The notes under the pieces were generated by a model. That model was not told where the DNA came from and did no database searches. It worked only from the letters and a program-made list of their open reading frames with translations. This document shows positions 52,531 to 60,612 of a stretch of DNA of 64,000 nucleotides, one piece after another. Source of the stretch: Sideroxydans sp. (lineage in GTDB: Bacteria; Pseudomonadota; Gammaproteobacteria; Burkholderiales; Gallionellaceae). Position 1 is the stretch's first letter; each line of letters starts with the position of its first letter. The stretch spans positions 186,001 to 250,000 of the forward strand of contig JAQTTU010000002.1 of NCBI GenBank assembly GCA_028710605.1, read 5' to 3'. The translations under genes were made by a program, and so were the position numbers.

Positions 52531-54654
52531 ATGCACCAGCTGTACAAACGACCATCCTTTCTGTTGCAACTGCTGTGGCTGGGCTGTTTGGCAGCGTGCG
52601 CGACCACGGCGTGGCTCGCCCTGCAAGAGCCGTGGCTGGGCGTAAAGATGGAAGTGGACGGCGACAAGCTGCGTGCCACTGTGGATTATTCGCAACAGAT
52701 TCCGCCCGGAGCAGAAGTGCACCGTGTGATTTCTGCAACAGGAAACTCTATCGATTTGCAGCCGCTGGATTTGACCGAGAATCTGGATTCATTCGCGAGC
52801 TATATTGAGAAAGACAAATTCTTTGCCAAGCAATCTGCATTGAATGCGATGTTGTACTTGGGCAAGGTAAGTCTTGTCTGGGCGGACAAAAACAACTTAG
52901 AGCACATCACAACGATCACCCCCCGCCCTCGCCCGTTAGCCAGTTTGTCGGCCATGTTCTGGTTCACCTTGTTCGTGGTGAGTACGGCCTTCATGATTTC
53001 CTGCTGGGTGTATCTCATGAGCCCGAAAGATTGGGGATCGCGCATGTTTGCGCTGACCGGGCTGATGTTGCTGTTTGGGGGGATTACCGGGGCATTGATT
53101 AGCGAAAGAGCCTTGGCCTTGGATGGTGCATGGTTCGGCAAGCTGGATGATTTCAATGCGCTGTCGGGACAAGCGATGGGGGGCGCAATTCTGGCCATGT
53201 TTTTAAGTTTCCCGCGCCAATTGGTTGCACCGCGCACCTTGTTGTGGATTCCGGCCATCTTCTTTCCATTGTGGCTGGCAAATACCCTCCACTTATTGCC
53301 CGACTCACGAGAACCATTGCTGGCCATTTCCAGCCAGATGTTTCTGGCATTGATCGTCGCGGTGATGCAGTGGCGGCACACGCGCGGACAGCCGATAGAG
53401 CGCGCCGCATTGCGCTGGTTTGTCCTGTCTGTATTGCTCGGCAGCTCGCTGTTCATGGTCACCAATATCATCCCGCTCATTTTCGACAAGCCCGCGTTGT
53501 TGCCCATGGGCTATGCCATCGGTTTCTTCCTCATCATGTACGTCGGCATCGCGCTGGGTCTGCGCCGCTACCGCTTGTTCGATATTGACGAATGGGCGTA
53601 CCGCGTGTTTTTGTGGGTGGCGGGCGCGACCTCGGTGATTGCGCTGGATGTGTTGCTGATCTTTACGGGAGTGACCGAAGGCGCGTCGCTGGGCATCAGT
53701 TTGCTGTTGTGCGGCTGGTTATATTTCCCGTTCCGCCAATGGCTGTGGGAACGCATCGTGGGCGCGAAAGCCCCCAAATTTGACAACCTGTTACCCGAGC
53801 TTTCCGCGATTGCTTTCACTGCGTCCGGCAATGAGCAGCAGGCGCGCTGGGAAGCTCTGCTGCGGCGCATTTACGATCCGTTGGAATTGAAACAAAGTGA
53901 ACAGGACGAAGCGGGAGGTGTGCGCGAAGAAGGGCTGGGATTAGCCGTTACGGCTTGCGGCGATTTGCCCGCATACATGCTGCGTTATGCCGGGCGAGGA
54001 GCAAAATTATTTTCCACGCGCGATGCGCAATTCGCCGCGTCGTTGAACCAGTTGCTGCAACAGATCATGAGCGGGCGCACCAGTTACGAAAAAGGCGTGA
54101 CGCAAGAGCGGCTGCGCCTCGGGCGCGATTTGCACGACAACATCGGCGCGCGACTGCTAAAACTCATCCACCATTTGCGCGGCACACCGGATGCCGACGT
54201 GGCGCGCGACGCGATGAAAGATTTGCGCACCGCCATCGCCGCCATGGACTCGCGTCCCGTGCCGTTAAGCAACGCGCTGGCCGACTGGCGCGCCGAGGCC
54301 GGGTCGCGCTGCGAAGCGGCGGATTGCCGTTTGCGCTGGCAGCAAAGCGAAGCGTTGCCGGGCATCGAATTGCCGCCGCGCAGGAAAGCCATGCTGGAAT
54401 CGGTGCTGCGCGAGCTCATCACCAATGCGCTGAAACACGCCGCGCCGTCCGCTATCAAAGTTGAAATTTCCGTGAACGGAATGCAGCTAAAAGCCAGTGT
54501 GGAAAATGACGGCAACATCGCCGATCCGCTCACTTGGCGCGAAGGCTACGGCCTGCGCAACATTCGCGGAAGGCTGGAAGAATTGGGCGGCGGATTGAGC
54601 ATCGACTCCGCCGAAAACAAAGTGCAAATGACGATAGAAACGCCACTGACATGA
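52531..54654 (+). CDS. Membrane sensor histidine kinase, HPK7 family (divergent member)
   Basis: A 707-residue kinase with an N-terminal membrane helix (about 13-32), a short periplasmic domain (to about 145), about seven further helices (150-410), and a soluble GAF-like region (430-510). HisKA_3 follows with histidine 535 (RLRLGRDLHDNIGARLLKL), then HATPase (ELITNALKHA; last G-box GYGLRNIRGRLEELGGG). Its kinase core is more distant from the other three in this island. The stop overlaps the following regulator start (ATGA), so the two form a two-component pair. Start at ATG 52531; a TTG at 52483 is an alternative. Confidence 0.92.
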   Translation: MHQLYKRPSFLLQLLWLGCLAACATTAWLALQEPWLGVKMEVDGDKLRATVDYSQQIPPGAEVHRVISATGNSIDLQPLDLTENLDSFASYIEKDKFFAKQSALNAMLYLGKVSLVWADKNNLEHITTITPRPRPLASLSAMFWFTLFVVSTAFMISCWVYLMSPKDWGSRMFALTGLMLLFGGITGALISERALALDGAWFGKLDDFNALSGQAMGGAILAMFLSFPRQLVAPRTLLWIPAIFFPLWLANTLHLLPDSREPLLAISSQMFLALIVAVMQWRHTRGQPIERAALRWFVLSVLLGSSLFMVTNIIPLIFDKPALLPMGYAIGFFLIMYVGIALGLRRYRLFDIDEWAYRVFLWVAGATSVIALDVLLIFTGVTEGASLGISLLLCGWLYFPFRQWLWERIVGAKAPKFDNLLPELSAIAFTASGNEQQARWEALLRRIYDPLELKQSEQDEAGGVREEGLGLAVTACGDLPAYMLRYAGRGAKLFSTRDAQFAASLNQLLQQIMSGRTSYEKGVTQERLRLGRDLHDNIGARLLKLIHHLRGTPDADVARDAMKDLRTAIAAMDSRPVPLSNALADWRAEAGSRCEAADCRLRWQQSEALPGIELPPRRKAMLESVLRELITNALKHAAPSAIKVEISVNGMQLKASVENDGNIADPLTWREGYGLRNIRGRLEELGGGLSIDSAENKVQMTIETPLT

Positions 54655-55301
54655 AAACTGTTTTGCTGTTGGAAGACCTGCCCGAGTCGCAACTACTGCT
54701 GTGCGAAGTCATCCAGACCGCATTCCCCGGCGCGCGGGTGCGCAGCGAATCCGAAGTGGCCGGGGCGATGAAGATCATCAAGCAGTTCCAGTTCGACCTG
54801 GCGCTGATTGACCTTTCGCTGCCGGACGGCGACGGCACGAAAGTGATCGAAGCGATGGCGGCGCGCTTTCCCAAATGCACCATCGTGGTCGCCACCATCT
54901 TTGACGATGACGAACATCTGTTCCCCGCACTGCGTGCCGGTGCGCAGGGCTATTTGTTGAAGGACCAGACGACGGAACAATTGGTCAAACAACTGCGCGG
55001 CATCGTCGAAGGCCACCCGCCGCTGTCGCCTTCAGTCGCGCGCCGATTGCTCGAACATTTCCGAGAAGAAAAACCGGCGGCCACTACAACCGAAGTCATC
55101 GCGGACGAAGCCGACCTCACCCCGCGCGAACGCGAAGTGCTGGTGCAACTCACGCGCGGCATCAGCATCGCCGACATCGGCGGCGTGATGAACATCTCGC
55201 GCCACACCGTGAACGATCACGTGAAGAATATTTACCGCAAGCTGAACATCTCATCGCGTGCCGAAGCGACGTTGCGGGCGAAGGGCATGGGGCTGGTGTA
55301 A
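54651..55301 (+). CDS. NarL/LuxR-type response regulator paired with the kinase at 52531
   Basis: A 216-residue regulator. Receiver: LLLEDLPESQ, phosphoacceptor LALIDLSLPDG, VVATIFDDDEH, YLLKDQTTEQ. LuxR helix-turn-helix: LTPREREVLVQLTRGISIAD, then SRHTVNDHVKNIYRKLN. All key receiver residues are intact. It overlaps the kinase by four bases. It is paralogous to the regulator at 56446-57075; both share the GAQGYLLKDQ segment and the MGLV end. Confidence 0.95.
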   Translation: MKTVLLLEDLPESQLLLCEVIQTAFPGARVRSESEVAGAMKIIKQFQFDLALIDLSLPDGDGTKVIEAMAARFPKCTIVVATIFDDDEHLFPALRAGAQGYLLKDQTTEQLVKQLRGIVEGHPPLSPSVARRLLEHFREEKPAATTTEVIADEADLTPREREVLVQLTRGISIADIGGVMNISRHTVNDHVKNIYRKLNISSRAEATLRAKGMGLV

Positions 55302-55321
55302 TCCGAAAGAAAACAGTTCCT

Positions 55322-55415
55322 CACCCTTCAAGGGGGAGGTTAGGTGGGGGATGGGGTGGAATCTCCGAGCATTTTCCCCATCCCCTCCCCAACCCTCCCC
55401 TTGAAGGGGCGGGAG
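55322..55415. repeat. Repeat D, inverted pair
   Basis: caccccttcaaggggg-type arms at 55322-55357 and 55374-55415 are inverted copies. A repeat-C second module (cttgatggagatgggcgtat) follows at 55429. Confidence 0.8.
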
Positions 55416-55468
55416 TGAGGTGGATGCGCTTGATGGAGATGGGCGTATCTACTGGTTTTGCGGCATTT

Positions 55469-56173
55469 TCATTGCGGCAACTTGCCGCGCAGCACGTCCC
55501 GATCAAACCACCATTTATCGCCGACCATCGCGTTCAATACCGAGGCTAAACGCGGCAGAAACACTTGCGGATCGCGCAACTCCAGTTGATCCAGCCAACT
55601 GTCCAACGCGTCCTGATCCCGCACATTGCCGTGGCGCTTTGCCACCATCGCAATCAGATTGTCGGCGAGAAAAGAAAGGTTTTCATGCTGCTCGTCATCA
55701 GCGCGCAGATCGACCACATAGCGCGCGGTGATCGCCGCCAGTGCGCCGTCATCCGCCGCATCCGGGGTTTCTTCCGCCAGATGGATCAGCATTGCCAGCG
55801 TCACTTCCGCCTCGACCGGGAACGTCACCGCCAGCCAGATACCCATGCACAGCGCCGCCATCGAATCCGGCTGTCCGGCTTGAAACAGCACGTCGCACGC
55901 CTCCACCGCATCCTGCCAGGATTCCTGTTGCATCGAGATATGAAACGCCGCGCGCGCGATTTCCCACGCTTCATTTTTGCGCTCCAGCGCATTCAGAATT
56001 TCGGCGATGTCCAGCTGCAGCCGTGCGCGCTGCAAAGGTTCGGCGCTTTCAAGCGCACTGAGTTGCTTGAGTTTTTCGGCAAGCTGTTTTTTCAGAGCAA
56101 CTTGCTCTTCTGCTGTCGGGCCGTCTTTCGCGTCTTTGATTAACGGACCGACGTTGAGAATATTTTTTGTCAT
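55469..56173 (-). CDS. Hypothetical cytosolic helical protein
   Basis: A 234-residue protein with a coiled-coil start (EEQVALKKQLAEKLKQLSAL), then repeated helical pairs of TPR-like character (LQLDIAEILNALERKNEAWEI and AVEACDVLFQAGQPDSMAAL). No signal peptide or catalytic motif. It is flanked by repeat-D elements on both sides and convergent with the regulator gene upstream. Not recognised; a protein-interaction role is plausible. Confidence 0.75.
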   Translation of the reverse strand: MTKNILNVGPLIKDAKDGPTAEEQVALKKQLAEKLKQLSALESAEPLQRARLQLDIAEILNALERKNEAWEIARAAFHISMQQESWQDAVEACDVLFQAGQPDSMAALCMGIWLAVTFPVEAEVTLAMLIHLAEETPDAADDGALAAITARYVVDLRADDEQHENLSFLADNLIAMVAKRHGNVRDQDALDSWLDQLELRDPQVFLPRLASVLNAMVGDKWWFDRDVLRGKLPQ

Positions 56174-56240
56174 GCGAATGCTAAAGCTGGAATATTGAAT
56201 GTCGGCAGTTTAACCCGGAAAATCCATTGAGCCGGACCTG

Positions 56241-56311
56241 CTCCCTCCCCTTCAAGGGGAGGGTTGGGGAGGGGATGGGGTTTGATATGACTCAAGAACC
56301 CATCCCCATCC
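56241..56311. repeat. Repeat D copy
   Basis: ctccctccccttcaagggga hairpin followed by inverted gggatgggg / ccccatccc. It lies upstream of the hypothetical gene. Confidence 0.78.
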
Positions 56312-56352
56312 TAGTGCAGTGCATCGTTCTTGACAGCACTTATGTGCAGCCC

Positions 56353-56403
56353 TTGTAGGTCGGGCTTTAGCCCGACATGTCGGGTTGAAACCCGACCTAC
56401 AAA
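56353..56403. repeat. Repeat B (double hairpin)
   Basis: A complete copy, nearly identical to 10768-10815. It lies 45 bases after the regulator stop at 56446 and may end its transcript. Confidence 0.85.
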
Positions 56404-56445
56404 ACCATTCTGCTAGATGGCATAAATTACAGATAGCGTGCAACA

Positions 56446-57075
56446 CTACACCAGCCCCATCTGCTGCGCCGACAGCGCCGCTTCCGCCCGCGATGAAACA
56501 TTGAGTTTGCGGTAGATGTCTTTCACGTAACCGGAAACGGTGTGCGGGCTGATGGCGAGCATGCGCGCGGTTTCCGGCAGCGTCAGCCCTTTGGAGATGC
56601 AGCGCAGGACTTCGTTTTCGCGGTCGGTAAGTTGCTGCTGGTAAGGTTGCGGGCTGGGCTTGAAATAGCCCAGCATCTTGCGCGCCACGGCGGGCGACAG
56701 CGGCGGTCGGCCTTGCGAGATGCCTTCGAGCAATTCGATGATTTGCTCCAGCGGTTGATCCTTCAGCAGATAGCCTTGTGCGCCGGCGCGCAGGGCGGGG
56801 AACAGATGCTGGTCATCGTCGAAAATGCTGGCCACCACGCATACCGTTTTGGGCGAAGTGCGGTTGAGCTGGGCGATGAGTTCCACACCGCTGCCGTCCG
56901 GCAGGCCGAGGTCGATCAACGCCAATTCCGGTGCGGGGTTGACGCTGAGCCAAGCGCGCGCTTCGGCGAGGCTGCCGGTGCAGCTAAACGTGATGCCGGG
57001 GAAGGCGGCAATCAACGCCTGGCTCAGCCAGATTTGCGAGTCGGCAACGTCGTCGAGAATGAGGGCGGTTTTCAT
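56446..57075 (-). CDS. NarL/LuxR-type response regulator
   Basis: A 209-residue regulator with an intact receiver (LILDDVADSQ, LALIDLGLPDG, CVVASIFDDDQH, YLLKDQPLEQ) and a LuxR-type DNA-binding domain (LTDRENEVLRCISKGLTLPE, then SPHTVSGYVKDIYRKLN). It lies downstream of the kinase at 57222 on the same strand, 146 bases away, so the two are likely cognate. That gap contains a repeat-E palindrome, and the kinase 3' end carries site e. Confidence 0.95.
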   Translation of the reverse strand: MKTALILDDVADSQIWLSQALIAAFPGITFSCTGSLAEARAWLSVNPAPELALIDLGLPDGSGVELIAQLNRTSPKTVCVVASIFDDDQHLFPALRAGAQGYLLKDQPLEQIIELLEGISQGRPPLSPAVARKMLGYFKPSPQPYQQQLTDRENEVLRCISKGLTLPETARMLAISPHTVSGYVKDIYRKLNVSSRAEAALSAQQMGLV

Positions 57076-57105
57076 TGGGTGAAATATTCTTGGTTAGTGA
57101 AGGTT

Positions 57106-57167
57106 TTGTAGGTGCGAATTCATTCGCACATTGCACATCGCTTGTGCGAATAAATTCGTACCTACAT
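57106..57167. repeat. Repeat E, long copy
   Basis: Outer arms tttgtaggtgcgaatt and aaattcgtacctaca with an inner inverted pair. It lies 30 bases upstream of the regulator ATG. Confidence 0.8.
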
Positions 57168-57221
57168 ACACCTTAATTGAGTTATTCATTGTCAATGATA
57201 ATAACAATTCGCCGCGCAAAG

Positions 57222-59120
57222 TCAGCCCCGCGTTTCGGGGGGTAGGCTTTGCAGCGGGACGCTCAGCCTGACTTTGCAGCCGTGCGGTTCGATACTCGTC
57301 CATTCCAGCGTTCCATTGAGCGTCGCCGCGCGCGAACGCATGCTGGTCATGCCCCGGTGCATTTTGAGGTTTTCGGCCGGGCAGCCTTTGCCGTCGTCCG
57401 CGACTTCGATCACAAATTGATCCTGCCAGATTTGCGTGACGATGGAAATGCGTTTTGCTTCCGCGTGGCGCAGCACGTTGGTCACCGATTCGCGCAGGAT
57501 GCGGCTCAGGTTGAGCGCGGCTTCGGCGCTGATCATCAAATCGGTTTCTATGGTCGGAAAACTCCACGCCAGTATCAGCCCGGCCGCATTCACGCGCTGT
57601 CCGGTCTCAACGCGCAGATCGGCGATCAGGTCGCCCAGCATGGTTTCGTTTTGCGCCGAGCGCGACACCACGTCGCGCAAATCCTGCAACGCGGAGCGCG
57701 CCAGATCGGCATCCTGCACCTTGTTCGCGCGCTGGGCGGAAATCGCCAGCCCCAGCAATTTCGCGCCCACATCGTCGTGCAGATCGCGGTAGATGCGCTC
57801 GCGTTCGCCCGCCGCCGCGCGGCTGATTTCCAGCACGCGCAACTCTTCAAAACTGGCCGCCAGCGCTTTCTGCGCGGCATCGACGCGCTGTTCCAGCGTG
57901 ATGTTGAGTTGCTCGGATTCGCGCAGCGCTTCGATAAAGCGGCCGGTGAGATACCAGCCGATGTAGAGAATCAGCAGCGGTGCGGAGTACGGCAGGATGT
58001 GGTTGATCAGCGGCGACCAGTGCGGGATGAAATTCGATTGCAGCAGCCAGTCGTGGATGCCGGTCACCAGCACCGCCGCGATGCTGATGCCCAGCCAGAT
58101 AATGTGGCGCTCGCGCCGCGCTTCGCCCAGCAATTCCCACACCACGATAAAGCCGATGGCCAGGCTGCCCACCTGCCAGATCACCGTGGTCTGGCTGATG
58201 AAGCGCAAGTCGCTCAGGGCGTAGGCCAGCGTGGAAAGCGTCGCCCAGATGAGAAAGCCTTTTTCCAAACGCGGACGCACTATTCGGGCGGCGCGATGCG
58301 AGAAGATAGCCAGCGTCACCGTCCACCACGCGATGCAGCTGTAGATGATCCAGTCCCAAATTCTGGCCGGTACCGGAATATCGCGGATCACGTTGTTGCT
58401 GGTGTACAGCGTCCAGATCAGCGCCATCAGCGCGTACCACAAATACATGTTGTCCCCGCGCCGCCGCAGCCAGATGCCGAAGATGAAAACGGAAGCGAAC
58501 AAAGTGCCGAGAATCAGCACGCCGTTGAGATCGTTCTGCACCAGCACCTGCGTTTCATACAGCGGGCGCAGGGCGGATTCCGGGCCGATGGAAACCGGAT
58601 CGAGACGGCCATAGCCGGGGTAGGATTTGAGGCGGATGTGAATGACGTTGCCGCTGTTTTTCCAATGCCCGGGCGAGATGACGAAGAACAGCGGACGGTT
58701 CCAGTTGCGCGCCATCGGCTCTTTGAACTGACCGCCGTCGCCCAGATAGTAATCGTTGAAAAACACCGCGCAATTCATGTTGAGCCGGGGAATATAAATG
58801 CCCCAGTTCTCCTTGGGCTTGCCCGACAGCTCAATATCGAAGCGGTACCAGCCGTTATCGCCGTCCGCATAGCGCGCGGCAGTCCAGACATCGGGCAGCG
58901 TAACGTTTTTCCAGTCGTTGTAGGTCGGCGGCTGCACCGTTTCGGTTAGCTGAAACGAAGCACTTTTCAACTGGATGAAAGCGGTAGTCTGATCCGCCGC
59001 AACGGCGGATGGTGCGATAAGCAAAGCCAACGCGACCAGCGTTGAGCGGCGCAGCCATTGGCGGAAAAATTCAGTCAGCACCGGAATCGATCTTCTAAAG
59101 TAATAAGTTGCCGCGAGCAT
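57222..59120 (-). CDS. 7TMR-DISM-type sensor histidine kinase, HPK7 core
   Basis: A 632-residue protein: N-terminal signal/anchor (about 25-42), a periplasmic beta-sandwich domain of 7TMR-DISM type (50-190: GWYRFDIELSGKPKENWGIY), seven membrane helices (about 200-395), a coiled coil, the HisKA_3 histidine 448 (RIYRDLHDDVGAKLLGL) and an HATPase domain. It is paired with the regulator at 56446. The kinase core closely matches those at 43414 and 49454. Its last codons overlap candidate operator site e, and site d lies 22 bases before its ATG. Confidence 0.92.
   Translation of the reverse strand: MLAATYYFRRSIPVLTEFFRQWLRRSTLVALALLIAPSAVAADQTTAFIQLKSASFQLTETVQPPTYNDWKNVTLPDVWTAARYADGDNGWYRFDIELSGKPKENWGIYIPRLNMNCAVFFNDYYLGDGGQFKEPMARNWNRPLFFVISPGHWKNSGNVIHIRLKSYPGYGRLDPVSIGPESALRPLYETQVLVQNDLNGVLILGTLFASVFIFGIWLRRRGDNMYLWYALMALIWTLYTSNNVIRDIPVPARIWDWIIYSCIAWWTVTLAIFSHRAARIVRPRLEKGFLIWATLSTLAYALSDLRFISQTTVIWQVGSLAIGFIVVWELLGEARRERHIIWLGISIAAVLVTGIHDWLLQSNFIPHWSPLINHILPYSAPLLILYIGWYLTGRFIEALRESEQLNITLEQRVDAAQKALAASFEELRVLEISRAAAGERERIYRDLHDDVGAKLLGLAISAQRANKVQDADLARSALQDLRDVVSRSAQNETMLGDLIADLRVETGQRVNAAGLILAWSFPTIETDLMISAEAALNLSRILRESVTNVLRHAEAKRISIVTQIWQDQFVIEVADDGKGCPAENLKMHRGMTSMRSRAATLNGTLEWTSIEPHGCKVRLSVPLQSLPPETRG
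57224..57245 (-). promoter_or_regulatory. Candidate operator (site e)
   Basis: Minus strand: ctaccccccgaaacgcgggg. It overlaps the last codons of the kinase gene and lies 148 bases before the regulator ATG at 57075, in the same orientation as sites a-c. Confidence 0.45.
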
Positions 59121-59142
59121 AACTTAACGAAAGCGAAAATAC

Positions 59143-59163
59143 CTCCCCCGATTCACGGGGGAC
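59143..59163 (-). promoter_or_regulatory. Candidate operator (site d)
   Basis: Minus strand: gtcccccgtgaatcggggga. It is a perfect CCCCC-N7-GGGGG dyad with the same GTGAA core, 22 bases before the kinase ATG at 59120. Confidence 0.5.
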
Positions 59164-59218
59164 GGGGTGAATGCGGGAGGGCGGAGAACGATACGGGAAT
59201 CGCCATCAAGGGCGGGCT

Positions 59219-59239
59219 GTAGAACGCCTATTGACGGGC
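59219..59239 (-). repeat. Repeat C copy (reverse)
   Basis: gtagaacgcctattgacggg plus c, matching the 36851 copy including its aacg variant. Confidence 0.8.
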
Positions 59240-59339
59240 ATTGCGGAGCAGTTGGTTTAGTTCCCTCTCCCACCGGGGGAGGGCTAGGGTGGGGGAACAC
59301 TCTATTGATCCGGCCAAGTGAAGTTTGAAGTATGAGAAC

Positions 59340-59421
59340 CAAACCCCCTCCAACTCCCCCTTATCAGGGGGAGAGCAGAGTCTGCTCCTCCCCTGATAAG
59401 GGGAGGCTGGGAGGGGTTGGG
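59340..59421. repeat. Repeat D, same pair as in apbE
   Basis: ctcccccttatcagggggag and ctcccctgataaggggag hairpins in the same order as at 40252-40327. It is an intergenic copy of the element that is translated in ApbE. Confidence 0.82.
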
Positions 59422-59532
59422 GTGTAATGGTCTTCCGAGCGCTGCGCGACTTTATCGCGCAGCGTCCAGCGACCGAAGAGAGCGAGGTTGAGCGCAATGT
59501 TAGCGCCACCATCGCTGAACGAAGACGAGAGA

Positions 59533-60069
59533 TTACTGAGCGGACTCATCGTATTGAAAGGGCGCTGGGATCGAGTACAAAAGGCTGAACCGCCCGCTAT
59601 CAAAGACCCAGAACTGCACGGCCCGGTCTTTAGGATCAGCCCCTTCTTTGTCCTCGACACCAACGGTCAGGAATAGGCGGCTATCAATGCGAAAAGCGGG
59701 ATTTGGGCTGTCTCCTTTCCCCTCCGGTAACGGGATGCCAAAACCACCCGCGAGCGAGATGCATCCGAAAGGAGGCCAGTAAACTTGGCCGGTTTTTTCA
59801 TCAACCACCGCGATAAAGAATGAGTCCATCCCGCAGCCGACAACCACCATTGTGTAATGCCCGGCGAAATTTGGTCCTTCTTTTGCATGTTGACGAAGCA
59901 CGGTTCTAAAGAGCCGGTCTTTGGCGCTGACGAGTGCCACGGGAGCCGGCTTTCCAGCAAACCTTTCGTGAACCGCATGATCCTCAGACCGAGGCGCGTG
60001 CTCCCAGTCTCCACCAAAGGCGGGGGGCGTAGCGAGAAGCAAGATGCATGTAAGAAATCGCAGGTACAT
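59533..60069 (-). CDS. Secreted protein of unknown function
   Basis: A 178-residue protein with a signal peptide (MYLRFLTCILLLATPPAFGG). The mature part has GPNFAGHYTMVVVGCGMDSFFIAVVDEKTGQVYWPPFG, split by a conserved-looking CG, and several beta strands. I recall similar periplasmic proteins without a function. The ATG at 60069 gives the clean signal peptide; an in-frame extension to 60114 overlaps the end of higA. Two cysteines (in GCGM and FGCIS) may form a disulfide. Confidence 0.78.
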   Translation of the reverse strand: MYLRFLTCILLLATPPAFGGDWEHAPRSEDHAVHERFAGKPAPVALVSAKDRLFRTVLRQHAKEGPNFAGHYTMVVVGCGMDSFFIAVVDEKTGQVYWPPFGCISLAGGFGIPLPEGKGDSPNPAFRIDSRLFLTVGVEDKEGADPKDRAVQFWVFDSGRFSLLYSIPAPFQYDESAQ

Positions 60070-60082
60070 GGGTTTTGTGGTT

Positions 60083-60433
60083 CTAACGAAGCTGTAGAAA
60101 AACTCGATTTTCACAACAGAATTCAGGACATTGCGAAGCAGATGATGCCGCCAGCGGCATCATCTGTTCCAGTTGATCCTTGATCGTTTCGCGTGCGTCG
60201 CGCAGTTCGCATTCGTCCTGCAAGCCCATCCAGAATTGCACGGATGTGCCAAACACTTGGGCGAGGCGCAGGGCGGTGTCGGCGGTGATGCCGCGTTTGC
60301 CCAGCACGATTTCGTTGATACGGCGCGGTGGTACGCCGATGGTATTGGCCAATCTGGTTTGGCTGATTTCCATCGGAATCAAAAATTCTTCGAGAAGAAT
60401 TTCGCCGGGGTGAATATTTTGTAATTTGTCCAT
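60083..60433 (-). CDS. higA: HigA-family antitoxin, orphan, with extended tail
   Basis: A 116-residue XRE-family protein: IHPGEILLEEFLIPMEISQT, then the helix-turn-helix TRLANTIGVPPRRINEIVLG and TADTALRLAQVFGTSVQFWM, the HigA signature. Start at ATG 60433. The first 90 residues are normal; the last 20 or so (after MMPLAAS) read through a 28-base palindrome and look like an abnormal tail. No HigB toxin gene lies in the 140 bases upstream. It may be a free regulator or a decaying module. Confidence 0.85.
   Translation of the reverse strand: MDKLQNIHPGEILLEEFLIPMEISQTRLANTIGVPPRRINEIVLGKRGITADTALRLAQVFGTSVQFWMGLQDECELRDARETIKDQLEQMMPLAASSASQCPEFCCENRVFLQLR
60139..60166. repeat. Perfect 12-base inverted repeat in the end of higA
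   Basis: cagatgatgccg and cggcatcatctg flank the loop ccag. No T-tract follows, so it is not a standard terminator. Confidence 0.85.
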
Positions 60434-60579
60434 GTCAGTCGCTATTGATTGAAGCGCAAATCCGATAACCATGCGACAGCGTAACGTATGTCGTTGTTTG
60501 GCGCTATGGCTGAGTTCAAGTTGAGCCGACCGCTATTTCCATCGCGTAAACCCAAAGTTCGGCTACGCCCCGTCAGTGG

Positions 60580-60585
60580 TAGAAT
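60580..60585 (+). promoter_or_regulatory. Possible -10 box of ybiT
   Basis: TAGAAT, 27 bases upstream of the ybiT ATG, with a poor -35 (TTCGGC) at 16 bases. Tentative. Confidence 0.35.
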
Positions 60586-60612
60586 GCGCGCCTTCAAAAT
60601 TTAGGCAACATC

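Larger units (their letters stand above)
59121..59532. other. 412-base gap with operator-like site d and repeats
   Basis: No gene is seen. In order: site d (59143-59163), repeat C (59219-59239, reverse), a repeat-D hairpin (59261-59297) and a repeat-D pair (59340-59421). It holds the promoter of the 7TMR-DISM kinase. Confidence 0.6.

Noticed and set aside
57249-58949. Open frame of about 566 codons antisense to the 7TMR-DISM kinase
   Set aside because: The kinase on the minus strand has a full domain set; the plus frame is only its shadow.
59364-59663. Possible 99-residue gene on the minus strand overlapping the end of the secreted protein gene
   Set aside because: Half of it is repeat D, and it overlaps a better-supported gene in another frame.
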